From the NCBI RefSeq assembly GCF_051262515.1, contig NZ_JBIMER010000014.1:1-64000 (forward strand): a stretch of 64,000 bases of DNA, written 5' to 3'. Origin of the DNA: Arthrobacter_N sp051262515. GTDB lineage: Bacteria > Actinomycetota > Actinomycetes > Actinomycetales > Micrococcaceae. This document shows, one piece after another, positions 18,189-27,629 of this stretch (the stretch's first letter is position 1; each line of letters starts with the position of its first letter). Below the pieces are notes generated by a model. It saw nothing but the letters and a program-made list of their open reading frames with translations, was not told the DNA's origin and made no database searches. The translations under genes and the position numbers were made by a program.

Positions 18189-18893
18189 TCAGCCCTTCCA
18201 ACGGTATTCGTATTCCGGTCGGCCGCGCGTCCCGTGCCGCGGCGACTTGGGCGCGACACCTTGGACGCTGAGGTGCTCCAGGTACCGCCGGGCGGTGACG
18301 CGGGAGATGTCGAGTGCCTCCGCGACCTCCGTGGCGGACAGGCCCGCCGCGGACCCGCGGAGGATGGCGGCGATCGAAGCGAGGGTCTCCTCCAGCATGC
18401 CCTTGGGGAGGCTGGCGGGTCCGGTGGTGCGCAGCGCGGCGAAGGCGTTGTCGATGGACGCCTGTGTGGGCGCGTCGGGACCGGAGAGGTTCAACCGGAA
18501 GCCGCGGTAGTTCTCCAGCTTCTCGCGGAAGGCCGCGAACGGAAAAGGCTTGATCAGGTATTGCGTGATCCCGGCCGCGATGGCCGTCCGGACCACCGAC
18601 AGGTCCCGAACGGCCGTGATGGCGATGATGTCCACCGTGTTGCCTCGCCCGCGGATGCGCCGGGCGACGTCGAGGCCGTGCAAGTCCGGGAGGTTCATGT
18701 CCAAGAGCACCAGGTCCACGGGTGCGCCCGCGGCGCCGGCCGCCTCCAACAGCGACAGCGCCTCGGAGCCGCTGTGGGCGATCGCAGTGACATCGAACCC
18801 CGCCACCCGGCGGACGTAGTCGGCGTGGGCGGCGGCGGTGATGGGTTCGTCGTCGGCGACAAGAACGCGCAGGACGCGCCGTGGATCAGCCAT
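18189..18893 (-). CDS. CitB/DctR-type response regulator
   Basis: 234 aa. Receiver domain: VLVADDEP acidic pocket, phospho-acceptor Asp in VLLDMNLPDLHGLD, and Lys in YLIKPFPF. The C-terminal half ends in a helix-turn-helix (LSATEVAEALDISRVTARRYLEHL) typical of the CitB/DcuR/DctR family that controls citrate and C4-dicarboxylate genes. The ATG at 18893 overlaps the 3' end of the sensor kinase gene by 8 bases. The likely target is the dctA gene on the other side of the kinase. Confidence 0.9.
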   Translation of the reverse strand: MADPRRVLRVLVADDEPITAAAHADYVRRVAGFDVTAIAHSGSEALSLLEAAGAAGAPVDLVLLDMNLPDLHGLDVARRIRGRGNTVDIIAITAVRDLSVVRTAIAAGITQYLIKPFPFAAFREKLENYRGFRLNLSGPDAPTQASIDNAFAALRTTGPASLPKGMLEETLASIAAILRGSAAGLSATEVAEALDISRVTARRYLEHLSVQGVAPKSPRHGTRGRPEYEYRWKG

Positions 18894-20580
18894 TCGGACG
18901 GCCCCCGGCTTTCCCGCGCGCGGTTCGTCCATACGCGGCCGAGCCGCGCTCCAGCGGCAGGGTGACGGTGAAGATGGCACCGGCGTCGTTATCCACTTCC
19001 AGCGAACCCCCGAGCCGCACCACCGCCTGCCGCACCAGCGCCAGGCCGAGGCCCCGGCCGCCCGCCGTCGACGAGGCCGGCTTTGTCGACGCTCCCATGC
19101 GCAGGAAATCCTCCAGATGATCCGGATCGATTCCGGGACCGGAATCGGCAACGGAGATCACGACGTCCGAGTCGACCACCGAAAAGTCGGCCCACACCCG
19201 ACGCGCCGCGGACGTCGCCGCGGCGTCGAATGCGTTGTCCAGAAGGTTTCCCGTGATGGTCACGAGGTCCCGGGCGTCGAGGGAATCGCGGGGGAGCTCG
19301 CCGTTGGCCGTGAGGGTCAATTCGATGCCGCGCTCGTTGGCCTGAGCGGCCTTCCCGACGAGCAGCGCGGTGAGGAACGGTTCGTCGATGGACTGCACGA
19401 CGTCGTCGGTCAGCCGCTGCGATTCCTGGCGGTCCCGGACCGCGAAGTCCAGCGCCTCGCGCTCCCGCCCCAGCTCGATCAGCGAGGCGACGGCGTGTAG
19501 GCGGTTGGCGTGCTCGTGCGTCTGTGCCCGCAGGGCCTCGGTCAGGGTCTTCATGGTCTCCAGCTCGCCCGTCAGCGCCTGGATTTCAGTATGGTCCCGC
19601 AGCGTGGCCACGGCGCCCGGGCGGCGCGCCATGGGCCGCCGCGCCCCCGGGCGCCCGACCCGCAACCCGACTGGACCGTCGGTGGGTTCCGCCGCCCGTT
19701 CCTGGCTGATGACCAGGACGCGGCTCTTGGTGAGGTGGATCTCGTCCGTGGCCCTCCTGCCGCTTTCGAAGAGGTCGCGGACGGTGTCCGCGAGACCGAG
19801 TTCGCCCACCGGGAGGGGCCTGAGGGCACCCGCTGGCGGCAGGCCGAGAAGGTCCGCGGCGTGGTCGTTGTAGAGGACCAGCCGCCCTTCGCCGTCGACG
19901 AGCACCAGCCCCTCGCGCAACGAGTGCAACGCGGAGTCGTAGTAGGCGAAGAGGCGCCGGAGCTCTTCGGGCCCGTAGCCGAGGGTGACCCGGCGCAGGT
20001 AGCGGCTGAGCAAGTACGCGGCCACGCCTCCCAGGGCGATGGCGGAGGCGGCGACACCCAGGATGGCCGGGACGCCGGCCGCCCGGCTGATGGCCAGGGT
20101 CCGCATCGTCACGCCCACGGACACCATGGCCGTGACTTGGCCGTCGGCGTCGCGGACGGGGGCGATCGCCCGGACCGAGGGACCCAGTGTGCCGGTGTAC
20201 TCCTCGACGTGCGTACGTCCTGCGAGCGCCTGTTCGATGCTCCCGATGTAGGGGCGGCCGATTTGTTCGGGTGTCGGATGCGTGTACCTGGTCCGGTCGG
20301 TGTCCATCACCGTCACGAAATCCACCGACGCGCTCTCGTGGAGTTTACGCGCGTACGGCTGCAGTGCGGCGGAGGGGTCCGCGCCCTGGACGGCGGACTC
20401 CACGAAGGGGTCCAGCGCCAGCGTCGCCGCGACGCTAAGGACCCTGTCGGCGGCGAAGTCGTGCGCCTGCGCCTCCGCGCCGCGGTAGCTGAAGGCGCTG
20501 ACGACGAGAGCCACGGCGGTCACCAGCACCAGTTGCCACGCGAACAACCGGGTGGCCAGGCTCGCGGACCTGTTGCCCAT
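18886..20580 (-). CDS. CitA/DcuS-type sensor histidine kinase
   Basis: 564 aa. Membrane helix near residues 13-33, a periplasmic PAS/Cache-like sensor of about 130 residues (with RTRYTHPTPEQIG, a DcuS/CitA hallmark), a second helix near 170-195, a cytoplasmic PAS domain, then HPK7-type dimerisation helix with the His in THEHANRLHAV, N-box NLLDNAFDA and GPGI / GRGLGLALV glycine boxes. About 20 Arg/Ala/Gly-rich residues (GARRPMARRPG) interrupt the linker after PAS. Ribosome site GGGAG before the ATG at 20580. Divergent from dctA, so it probably senses extracellular C4-dicarboxylate or citrate. Confidence 0.92.
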   Translation of the reverse strand: MGNRSASLATRLFAWQLVLVTAVALVVSAFSYRGAEAQAHDFAADRVLSVAATLALDPFVESAVQGADPSAALQPYARKLHESASVDFVTVMDTDRTRYTHPTPEQIGRPYIGSIEQALAGRTHVEEYTGTLGPSVRAIAPVRDADGQVTAMVSVGVTMRTLAISRAAGVPAILGVAASAIALGGVAAYLLSRYLRRVTLGYGPEELRRLFAYYDSALHSLREGLVLVDGEGRLVLYNDHAADLLGLPPAGALRPLPVGELGLADTVRDLFESGRRATDEIHLTKSRVLVISQERAAEPTDGPVGLRVGRPGARRPMARRPGAVATLRDHTEIQALTGELETMKTLTEALRAQTHEHANRLHAVASLIELGREREALDFAVRDRQESQRLTDDVVQSIDEPFLTALLVGKAAQANERGIELTLTANGELPRDSLDARDLVTITGNLLDNAFDAAATSAARRVWADFSVVDSDVVISVADSGPGIDPDHLEDFLRMGASTKPASSTAGGRGLGLALVRQAVVRLGGSLEVDNDAGAIFTVTLPLERGSAAYGRTARGKAGGRPNG

Positions 20581-20707
20581 GGCTCTCCCTTCGTTGCGGC
20601 GGACCCATCGACCGTCGCGTGAACAGTATGAACGCAAGGGGTGATGCCGGTCACGCGGGCCGCACCATGGTCATAAGAAGTCCCACCAACAATACCGAGG
20701 AGTACCC

Positions 20708-22024
20708 ATGGCGACGACGCCAACCCACCTTGAAGGGCAGCCGGGCAACACGCCGGCTGGCAACAACGCGGCACCCAAGAAGGACCGCACGCACTGGCTG
20801 TACGTGATGGTCATCGTGGCCGTCGTCGCCGGCGCCACGATCGGCCTGGTTTTCCCCGAGCTCGGCAAGTCCCTGAAACCGCTCGGAACCGCGTTCATCG
20901 CGCTCATCAAGATGATCATCGCCCCCATCATTTTCTGCACCATCGTCCTGGGCATCGGTTCCATCGCCAAGGCCGCCACGGTCGGCAAGGTCGGCGGCCT
21001 CGCGCTTCTCTACTTCATGACGATGTCCACCTTCGCTCTGGCGATCGGGCTGATCGTGGGCAACATCATCCACCCCGGCTCCGGCCTCGAGCTCAAGCCG
21101 TACGAGTCGGCCGCCGGCGGCGAGGAGAACGCCACCGTCAAGTTCCTGCTGGAACTGATCCCCGGCGACATCGCGGTGCTGCCGACCCTCGTGCTGGCAC
21201 TCTTCGTGGGATTCGCACTCCAGTCCATGGGCAAATCCGGTGAGCCCGTGCTCAACGGCATCCGCAACATCCAGGCCGTGGTCTTCCGCCTGATGATGAT
21301 GATCATGTGGGCCGCCCCGATCGGCGCCTTCGGCGCCATCGCCGCGGTCGTCGGCGCCACCGGCTGGGCGGCCATCGGATCGATGGCCATCCTCATGGGT
21401 GCCTTCTACGCGACGTGCGCCGTCTTCATCGTGGTCGTTCTCGGCGGCCTGCTGAAGGTGGTCACCGGATTGAACATCTTCTCGCTGCTGCGCTATCTGG
21501 CCCGCGAGTACCTCCTGATCTTCTCGACGTCGTCCTCCGAGTCGGCGCTGCCCCGGCTCATCGCGAAGATGGAGCATGTCGGTGTGTCCAAGCCCGTCGT
21601 CGGCATCACGGTTCCGACCGGCTACTCGTTCAACCTGGACGGCACCGCCATCTACCTGACCATGGCGTCCCTGTTCGTCTCTACCGCCATGGGCATGCCC
21701 ATGAACCTCGGCGAGCAGATCGGCCTTCTGGTGTTCATGATCATCGCGTCCAAGGGCGCCGCGGGCGTCACCGGCGCCGGCCTGGCCACGCTCGCGGCCG
21801 GACTCCAGGCGCACCGCCCGGAGCTGTTGGACGGCATGGGCGTCATCGTCGGCATCGACAAGTTCATGTCCGAGGCGCGCGCACTGACCAACTTCACCGG
21901 CAACGCCGTGGCGACCCTGCTGATCGGAACCTGGACCCGGGAACTGGACAAGGACCAGGCCCGCGCCGTGCTGGCGGGGGAGCGCCCCTTCGACGAGCTG
22001 TCCCTGCACCCGGAAAGCCATTGA
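20708..22024 (+). CDS. dctA: C4-dicarboxylate:cation symporter DctA (DAACS family)
   Basis: 438 aa secondary transporter importing succinate, fumarate and malate with protons or sodium. About eight membrane helices plus the two re-entrant hairpins. Family signatures: STSSSESALPRLIAKME (serine-rich hairpin 1) and SFNLDGTAIYLTMASLFVS (helix 7, NxDGT). ATG at 20708 with GAGGAG upstream. The 127-bp gap to the divergent kinase gene must carry both promoters. Together with the two-component pair it forms a self-contained dicarboxylate uptake unit; its imported succinate/malate also connects to the methylcitrate block. Confidence 0.94.
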   Translation: MATTPTHLEGQPGNTPAGNNAAPKKDRTHWLYVMVIVAVVAGATIGLVFPELGKSLKPLGTAFIALIKMIIAPIIFCTIVLGIGSIAKAATVGKVGGLALLYFMTMSTFALAIGLIVGNIIHPGSGLELKPYESAAGGEENATVKFLLELIPGDIAVLPTLVLALFVGFALQSMGKSGEPVLNGIRNIQAVVFRLMMMIMWAAPIGAFGAIAAVVGATGWAAIGSMAILMGAFYATCAVFIVVVLGGLLKVVTGLNIFSLLRYLAREYLLIFSTSSSESALPRLIAKMEHVGVSKPVVGITVPTGYSFNLDGTAIYLTMASLFVSTAMGMPMNLGEQIGLLVFMIIASKGAAGVTGAGLATLAAGLQAHRPELLDGMGVIVGIDKFMSEARALTNFTGNAVATLLIGTWTRELDKDQARAVLAGERPFDELSLHPESH

Positions 22025-22100
22025 CCCGGGAAAGCCGCTAGCCGCGCCGCGCGCTAGCACCCACGGGTCGCCGGCGTCGCGTGGAGCCGCGAGCACGGCA

Positions 22101-22132
22101 CGGCCGCTTCGCCCCATCGGGCGGGGCGGCCG
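22101..22132. terminator. Hairpin after dctA
   Basis: CGGCCGC..CGCCC pairs with GGGCG..CGGCCG across an ATC-centred loop, followed by CGTCGTCGT rather than a clean T run. It lies 77 bases beyond the dctA stop and before parA; a probable transcription terminator without strong U tract. Confidence 0.5.
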
Positions 22133-22273
22133 TCGTCGTCCCTGTCAACCCTCCACCTCAGCTTCAAGGTAAAGGCTCGCCGACCCGGCGCGTCCAACGG
22201 CACCGGACGGCGGGGGATAGCCTAGGGGGTAGGCAGGAATCAGAGTCAAACGAACGGAAGCGTGGTTCATACC

Positions 22274-23170
22274 GTGAGCGAGGAACAGGGTTCGGGCACC
22301 CGGACGGCAGGTCTGCTGAAGGAGCCGCCGGCGATGGGACCGACCGGGCGACCCCTCACCACCTTCCCGGAGCCGCCGCCGCTTGACGGCCACGGCCCGG
22401 CGCGTGTCATCGCAATGGTGAACCAGAAGGGCGGGGTCGGCAAGACGACGTCGACGATCAACCTGGCCGCGGCGCTCGCCGAGTACGGCCGCAAGGTGCT
22501 GCTGGTGGACTTCGACCCGCAGGGGGCGCTGAGCGCGGGCTTCGGCACCAACCCGCACGAATTGGACACCACGGTCTACAACGTCCTGATGGACCGGAAG
22601 ACGGACATCCGGGACGCCATCATGAACACCGACGTCGACAACGTCGACCTGCTGCCGGCCAACATCGACCTCTCCGCCGCCGAGGTCCAGCTGGTGAACG
22701 AGGTCGCGCGCGAGCAGGTCCTGGACCGTGCGCTGCGCAAGGTCGCGGACGACTACGACGTCATCCTCATCGACTGCCAGCCCTCGCTTGGGCTGCTGAC
22801 CGTCAACGCCTTGACCGCGGCGCACGGTGTCATCATTCCGCTGACCGCCGAGTTCTTCGCGTTGCGCGCCGTGGCGTTGCTGGTGGAGACCATCGAGAAA
22901 GTGCAGGACCGCCTCAACCCGGGGCTGCAGGTCGACGGTGTCCTGGCGACGATGTACGACGCGCGCACACTTCACAGCCGGGAGGTCCTCGGACGCCTCC
23001 TGGAGGCGTTTGGCGACAAGGTCTTCGAGACGGTCATCAAGCGCACCATCAAGTTCGCCGACGCCAACGTGGCCGCGGAACCGATCACCAGCTACGCCAC
23101 CAACCACCCGGGCGCGGAGTCCTACCGCAACCTCGCCCGCGAACTCGTCAGCCGCGGCGGCTCCCCGTAA
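22274..23170 (+). CDS. ParA/Soj family ATPase of the scpAB cluster
   Basis: 298 aa from the GTG at 22274. Deviant Walker A MVNQKGGVGKTTSTIN, Walker A' LLVDFDPQGALSAGFG, and Walker B VILIDCQPSLGLLTVNAL. A 45-residue Pro/Gly-rich leader precedes the ATPase. A GTG at 22262 is an alternative, but GGAAG at 22256-22260 is too close to it and better placed for 22274. This corresponds to Rv1708 of M. tuberculosis, which likewise precedes scpA. No parB follows, so it is an orphan ParA that may position the condensin ScpAB or another cargo. The stop overlaps the scpA start by one base (TAATG). Confidence 0.92.
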   Translation: MSEEQGSGTRTAGLLKEPPAMGPTGRPLTTFPEPPPLDGHGPARVIAMVNQKGGVGKTTSTINLAAALAEYGRKVLLVDFDPQGALSAGFGTNPHELDTTVYNVLMDRKTDIRDAIMNTDVDNVDLLPANIDLSAAEVQLVNEVAREQVLDRALRKVADDYDVILIDCQPSLGLLTVNALTAAHGVIIPLTAEFFALRAVALLVETIEKVQDRLNPGLQVDGVLATMYDARTLHSREVLGRLLEAFGDKVFETVIKRTIKFADANVAAEPITSYATNHPGAESYRNLARELVSRGGSP

Positions 23171-24039
23171 TGACCACGGGTGGGGCGGAGACCGCGCCGC
23201 CCGCAACCGTCGGGTTCGCCGTCAACCTGGCGAATTTCTCCGGTCCGTTCGACCTGCTGCTGGGCCTGATCTCCAAGCACCGGCTGGACATCACCGAAGT
23301 CTCGCTGGCGCGCGTCACGGACGAATTCATCGCCTATATCCGCGAGGTGCGCGAGCGAGGCGGCGAGAAGGCCCTGGACGAGACCACCCAGTTCCTCGTC
23401 ATGGCTTCCACATTGCTTGACCTGAAGGCCGCGCGGCTGCTGCCGTCCGGGGAAGTGGAATCGGACGAGGACATTGCCCTTCTGGAGGCCCGGGACCTGC
23501 TCTTCGCCAGGCTCCTGCAGTACAAGGCATTCAAGGTCGTCGCCGGAGAGCTGGAGACCAGGCTGGAACTCGAGGCAGACCGTTTCCCCCGCCAGGTGTC
23601 GCTCGAGCCGCGGTTCTCGTCTCTCCTGCCCGAATTGCTGTGGAAGACCAGCGCGGCGGAATTTGCCGACCTGGCGCGGAGGGCCCTGGCGCCCAAGCCC
23701 GCCCGCGAAACCGAGGTGGGGCTGTCCCACCTGCACGCGCCCGCCGTGAGCGTTCGCGAACAGGCGGAGCACCTGGCTGAAATCCTGCGGTCCTCCGGCC
23801 GGCAATCCTTCCGGACGTTGATTGCCGACGCCGGATCGCGGCAGGTGGTGGTGGCGCGTTTCCTTGCGTTGCTGGAGATGTTCCGCGACCACGTCGTGGC
23901 GTTCGACCAGGTGGCGCCGCTGGGGGAACTCGAGGTCCGCTGGAACGCCCACGGCACGAACTGGAGCCCGGACCTGCTCCGCGAGGAATACGACACCGCG
24001 GCCGAGCCGGCCGGAGCCGCCACCGAAGGAGCCCCATGA
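23170..24039 (+). CDS. scpA: Segregation and condensation protein A
   Basis: Kleisin subunit of the SMC-ScpAB condensin, 289 aa. N-terminal signature FAVNLANFSGPFDLLLGLIS and KHRLDITEVSLARVTDEF, then FLVMASTLLDLKAARLLP, and a C-terminal winged helix (VARFLALLEMFRDHVVAF) that would bind the SMC head. The start overlaps the parA stop and the stop overlaps the scpB start, so the three are coupled. Confidence 0.95.
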   Translation: MTTGGAETAPPATVGFAVNLANFSGPFDLLLGLISKHRLDITEVSLARVTDEFIAYIREVRERGGEKALDETTQFLVMASTLLDLKAARLLPSGEVESDEDIALLEARDLLFARLLQYKAFKVVAGELETRLELEADRFPRQVSLEPRFSSLLPELLWKTSAAEFADLARRALAPKPARETEVGLSHLHAPAVSVREQAEHLAEILRSSGRQSFRTLIADAGSRQVVVARFLALLEMFRDHVVAFDQVAPLGELEVRWNAHGTNWSPDLLREEYDTAAEPAGAATEGAP

Positions 24040-24623
24040 GCGAAACCCCGCAGGACGTCCCGGATCCGGACGCGCTTCCCGGAGGCGCGCGCGCGGCGGT
24101 CGAAGCCGTGCTCATGGTGGTCGACGAACCGGTCTCCGCCGAACGGTTGGCCGCGGTCCTCGGCCTGACGCCGCAACGGGTGCGAGGGCTCGTCCAGGAA
24201 CTGCGCGCGGACTACGGAACCACCCGGGGATTCGAGCTCCGGGAGGTCGCGGGGGGCTTCCGGATCTTTTCCCGACGTGATTTTGCTCCCTTCGTGTCCC
24301 GCTTCGTTCTCGACGGCCAGACCGCCCGGCTGACACAGGCCGCGCTGGAGACCCTGGCCGTCGTGGCCTACCGCCAGCCCGTGTCCCGGGCGCGGATAGC
24401 GGCCATCCGGGGCGTCAACGTGGACTCGGTTGTACGGACACTCACGGTGCGTGGTTTGGTGGAGGAATCATCCACGGATCCGGAGACCGGCGCGCTCCTG
24501 TACCAGACCACCTCGTATTTTCTGGAAAGATTGGGTATGGGTAGCGTTTCGGAGCTGCCGAAGCTCTCACCGCACCTGCCCGGAATCGAGCACCTCGACG
24601 AGTTCGAGGACCACGGGTTCTAG
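24036..24623 (+). CDS. scpB: Segregation and condensation protein B
   Basis: Forms the ScpB dimer that binds ScpA in the condensin complex. 195 aa with tandem winged helices: AVEAVLMVVDEPVSAERLA, then LTQAALETLAVVAYRQPVSR, IRGVNVDSVVRTLTVRGLV and YQTTSYFLERLGM, all canonical for the family. ATGA overlap with scpA. 33 bases separate it from rluB. Confidence 0.95.
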   Translation: MSETPQDVPDPDALPGGARAAVEAVLMVVDEPVSAERLAAVLGLTPQRVRGLVQELRADYGTTRGFELREVAGGFRIFSRRDFAPFVSRFVLDGQTARLTQAALETLAVVAYRQPVSRARIAAIRGVNVDSVVRTLTVRGLVEESSTDPETGALLYQTTSYFLERLGMGSVSELPKLSPHLPGIEHLDEFEDHGF

Positions 24624-24656
24624 GCACCATAACTACGCAACATTGAAGGACATGAC

Positions 24657-25772
24657 ATGACCCAGGGATCCCGTTCCGGCGCAGGCCGCGGCGACCAGCG
24701 CCGCCAGGGCCCATCGCAGGGCTCGGGGCGCGGCCAGGGCCCCGCCTCTTCCGGACGCGACGGCGGACCGCGCCGCGACGAACGGCAGGGCGGCTCCTTC
24801 GGAGGGGCGTCCGACGGCGCCAAGGGCGGTCCCAGGGGCGGCTCCAAGGGCAAGCCCGCCGGCTCCGGCAAGTCCGGGGCCGGGAAGGCCGGAGGCGGCA
24901 AGCCGGGCGCCAAGCAGGGCGGCGCCTACGCATCCAAGGGCCCGCGCCCGTTCGGCAACGAGCGCTTCGGGCGCAACCTCGGGCCGGTGGCGCGCAAGCG
25001 CCCCGCGTCGAAGCCGGCGCCGCGGCCGCGGGAGGACGTCGAGGAGCAGGATGGCGTGCGGCTGCAGAAGGTCCTCGCCAACGCCGGGGTCGCCTCCCGC
25101 CGCGTCAGCGAGGAGATGATCGCAGGCGGCCGCGTCGAGGTCGACGGCGAGATCGTCACCGAGCTCGGCATGCGCGTCGATCCGGCCACGGTGAGCATCC
25201 ACGTGGACGGGATGCGCATCCAGCTCAACGACACCCTGAAGTACTTCGTTTTCAACAAGCCCCGCGGTGTGGTCTCCACCATGGACGATCCGGAGGGCCG
25301 CCGTTGCATCTCCGACTACGTCAAGAAGCGCGGCGAGCGGCTCTTCCACGTCGGCCGGCTCGATGTGAACACCGAGGGGCTGCTGCTGCTCACCAACGAC
25401 GGCGAGCTGGCCAACCGCCTCACGCACCCGTCCTACGAGATCCCGAAGACGTACCTGGTCCAGGTGCCCGGCCCGATGGCGCAGGGCATCGGGGCGAAGA
25501 TGAAGGACGGCATCCAGCTGGAGGACGGCTGGGCCAACGTCGATTCCTTCAAGCTGGTGGACTCCACCCCCGGCAAGGTGCTCGTCGAGGTCATTCTGCA
25601 CTCGGGTCGCAACCGCGTCGTCCGCCGTCTCTTCGATGCGGTCGGGCACCCCGTCAAGCGCCTCGTCCGCGTGCAGATGGGTCCCATCCGACTGGGCGAC
25701 CAGAAACAGGGAACCATCCGCCCGCTGGGAAACCAAGAGGTCGGGCACCTGCTCGCCGCGGTGGGAATGTAG
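24657..25772 (+). CDS. 23S rRNA pseudouridine synthase, RluB/RsuA family
   Basis: 371 aa. An unusual basic, Gly/Lys/Arg/Ser-rich disordered N-terminus of about 125 residues is followed by an S4 domain (VRLQKVLANAGVASRRVSEE) and the catalytic domain with FNKPRGVVSTMDDPEG and FHVGRLDVNTEGLLLLTND, where the Asp of GRLD is the nucleophile. RNRVVRRLFDAVGHPVKRL closes the core. Long basic tails on RluB are common in actinobacteria and probably help rRNA binding. Homologue of Rv1711 in the same gene order. Confidence 0.92.
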   Translation: MTQGSRSGAGRGDQRRQGPSQGSGRGQGPASSGRDGGPRRDERQGGSFGGASDGAKGGPRGGSKGKPAGSGKSGAGKAGGGKPGAKQGGAYASKGPRPFGNERFGRNLGPVARKRPASKPAPRPREDVEEQDGVRLQKVLANAGVASRRVSEEMIAGGRVEVDGEIVTELGMRVDPATVSIHVDGMRIQLNDTLKYFVFNKPRGVVSTMDDPEGRRCISDYVKKRGERLFHVGRLDVNTEGLLLLTNDGELANRLTHPSYEIPKTYLVQVPGPMAQGIGAKMKDGIQLEDGWANVDSFKLVDSTPGKVLVEVILHSGRNRVVRRLFDAVGHPVKRLVRVQMGPIRLGDQKQGTIRPLGNQEVGHLLAAVGM

Positions 25773-25775
25773 CCG

Positions 25776-26879
25776 GTGACCGCGACTCACCTTTCCGGCA
25801 GCGTGCTGGTGGTCGGCACGGGCCTGCTGGGAGCGAGCATCGGCCTCGGCCTCAGCCGGCGCGGGGTCGACGTCCTCCTGTCGGATCCTTCGCCCACGGC
25901 GGAGAAGGTGGCGCAGGACATCGGCGCAGGAACCGTCCTGGGCGCAGGCAAGACGGCAACTCCGGACCTTGTCGTCGTCGCCGCGCCGCCGGACGTCACG
26001 GCGTCGGTCGTAGCGGCCGCGCTCCGCGAGCACCCGGGCGCCACCGTCGTCGACATCGCGAGCGTGAAGTCGTCCATCCTGGAGTCGCTGCGCGCGGACG
26101 CGTCACTGCGGCCCGCGGACCTCGAGCGCTACGTCGGCACCCATCCGATGGCCGGCCGCGAGAAGTCCGGCCCGGCCGCCGCGCGGGGGGAACTGTTCAC
26201 GGCCATGCCCTGGGTCGTCTGCGCCCACCCGACGAGCAGTCAGCGCAGCCTGCTGGCTGCGGAGTCGCTGGCCATCGACCTCGGCGCCACGGTCAGCCGC
26301 ATGGACGCCGCGGAACACGATGGCGCCGTCGCCCTCATCTCGCACTTTCCCCAGGTCGCCTCGTCGCTGCTGGCCTCCCGGCTGCTGAACGCACCGGGGC
26401 ACACCCTGGCGCTCGCCGGCAACGGTCTGCGGGACACGACGCGGATCGCGGCGTCGGACCCGCGGCTCTGGATCCAGATCCTCAGCCACAACGCCCCCCA
26501 GCTGGTGCCGATCCTGCACGGCCTGCGCGAGGACCTGAACCGGCTCATCGACACCCTGGAGCATCCCGGCGCGCCGGGGGCGCTGCTCGACCTGGCGGAG
26601 CTGATGGGGGAGGGTAACGCCGGCCAGGCGAGAATCCCGGGCAAACACGGCGCGCCTCCCCAGGCGTTCGCCGTGGTCACCGTCCTCGTGGACGACACCC
26701 CCGGCCAAATCGCCCGTCTCCTGGCGGATGTCGGCGAGGCCGGCATCAACGTGGAGGACCTCCGCATGGAGCATTCCTCCGGACACCAGGTCGGCATGGT
26801 CGAGGTGTCCGTGCTCCCGGGCCGGAGCCAGGAACTGGTCTCCGCCCTCACCGATCGCGAATGGAAAGTGGTGCAGTAG
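25776..26879 (+). CDS. tyrA: Prephenate dehydrogenase with C-terminal ACT domain
   Basis: Oxidative decarboxylation of prephenate to 4-hydroxyphenylpyruvate in tyrosine synthesis. 367 aa starting with GTG at 25776, three bases after rluB. NAD-binding VVGTGLLGASIG near residue 12, catalytic block YVGTHPMAGREKSGP with the active-site His, SHFPQVASSLL, and a C-terminal ACT domain (residues about 295-367: FAVVTVLVDDTPGQIARLL, AGINVEDLRMEHS) that probably gives tyrosine feedback. The next gene, cmk, starts right at the stop. Confidence 0.92.
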   Translation: MTATHLSGSVLVVGTGLLGASIGLGLSRRGVDVLLSDPSPTAEKVAQDIGAGTVLGAGKTATPDLVVVAAPPDVTASVVAAALREHPGATVVDIASVKSSILESLRADASLRPADLERYVGTHPMAGREKSGPAAARGELFTAMPWVVCAHPTSSQRSLLAAESLAIDLGATVSRMDAAEHDGAVALISHFPQVASSLLASRLLNAPGHTLALAGNGLRDTTRIAASDPRLWIQILSHNAPQLVPILHGLREDLNRLIDTLEHPGAPGALLDLAELMGEGNAGQARIPGKHGAPPQAFAVVTVLVDDTPGQIARLLADVGEAGINVEDLRMEHSSGHQVGMVEVSVLPGRSQELVSALTDREWKVVQ

Positions 26880-27548
26880 ATGAAGCAGCTAGTGGTGGCC
26901 GTCGACGGACCCTCCGGAAGCGGCAAGTCATCGGTTTCCAAGGAGGCCGCCCGGCGCCTCGGCGCCGCGTATCTCGACACCGGCGCCATGTACCGCGCCG
27001 TGACCTGGCACTGCCTCGACGCTGGAACGGACCTGACCGACGCCGCGGCCGTGGCCTCCGCCGTGCGCGCCGCGGACCTGTCGATCAGCACGGACCCAGA
27101 TGTGGACGAGGTTCGGATCCACGGCACGGACGTCACGCTCGCGATCCGCGAGCCGTTCGTCTCGGAGGCCGTCTCGGCCGTTGCGACCAACCTGGAGGCG
27201 CGGGCCGAGCTGGTCCGCCGGCAGCGCGAACTGATCGCCGGCCAGGGACGGATCGTCGCGGAGGGCCGGGACATCACCACCGTGGTCGCGCCGGACGCGG
27301 ACGCGAGGATCCTCCTGACCGCCAGCGAGGAGGCCCGCCTGCGGCGCCGCGGGATCCAGTTGGGCGGCACGCAGTCCTCGGAGCAACTGCACCGGCAGGT
27401 GCTCACCCGAGACGCCCGGGATTCGGCCGTCACCAACTTCACCACGGCGGCCGACGGCGTCGTCACGCTCGACTCCTCGGAACTCGACTTCGAGCAGACG
27501 GTGCGGGCCGTTCTGGAGATCGTCCAGGGGCGGCCCGAACGGGCCTAG
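26880..27548 (+). CDS. cmk: Cytidylate kinase
   Basis: Phosphorylates CMP/dCMP. 222 aa. P-loop VDGPSGSGKSSVSKEAARRL, YLDTGAMYRAVTWH, the CMP-binding insert with RQRELIAGQGRIVAEGRDI, and lid residues RRRGIQLGG. ATG begins in the base after the tyrA stop. As in most actinobacteria it precedes der. Confidence 0.95.
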   Translation: MKQLVVAVDGPSGSGKSSVSKEAARRLGAAYLDTGAMYRAVTWHCLDAGTDLTDAAAVASAVRAADLSISTDPDVDEVRIHGTDVTLAIREPFVSEAVSAVATNLEARAELVRRQRELIAGQGRIVAEGRDITTVVAPDADARILLTASEEARLRRRGIQLGGTQSSEQLHRQVLTRDARDSAVTNFTTAADGVVTLDSSELDFEQTVRAVLEIVQGRPERA

Positions 27549-27629
27549 AAACACATCGGCCCAAGACATGCGAAAATGGAAGGTGCCTTCGCGTCCGGCG
27601 GGGGCGGCAAACAAAGGAAACCCCTCATC

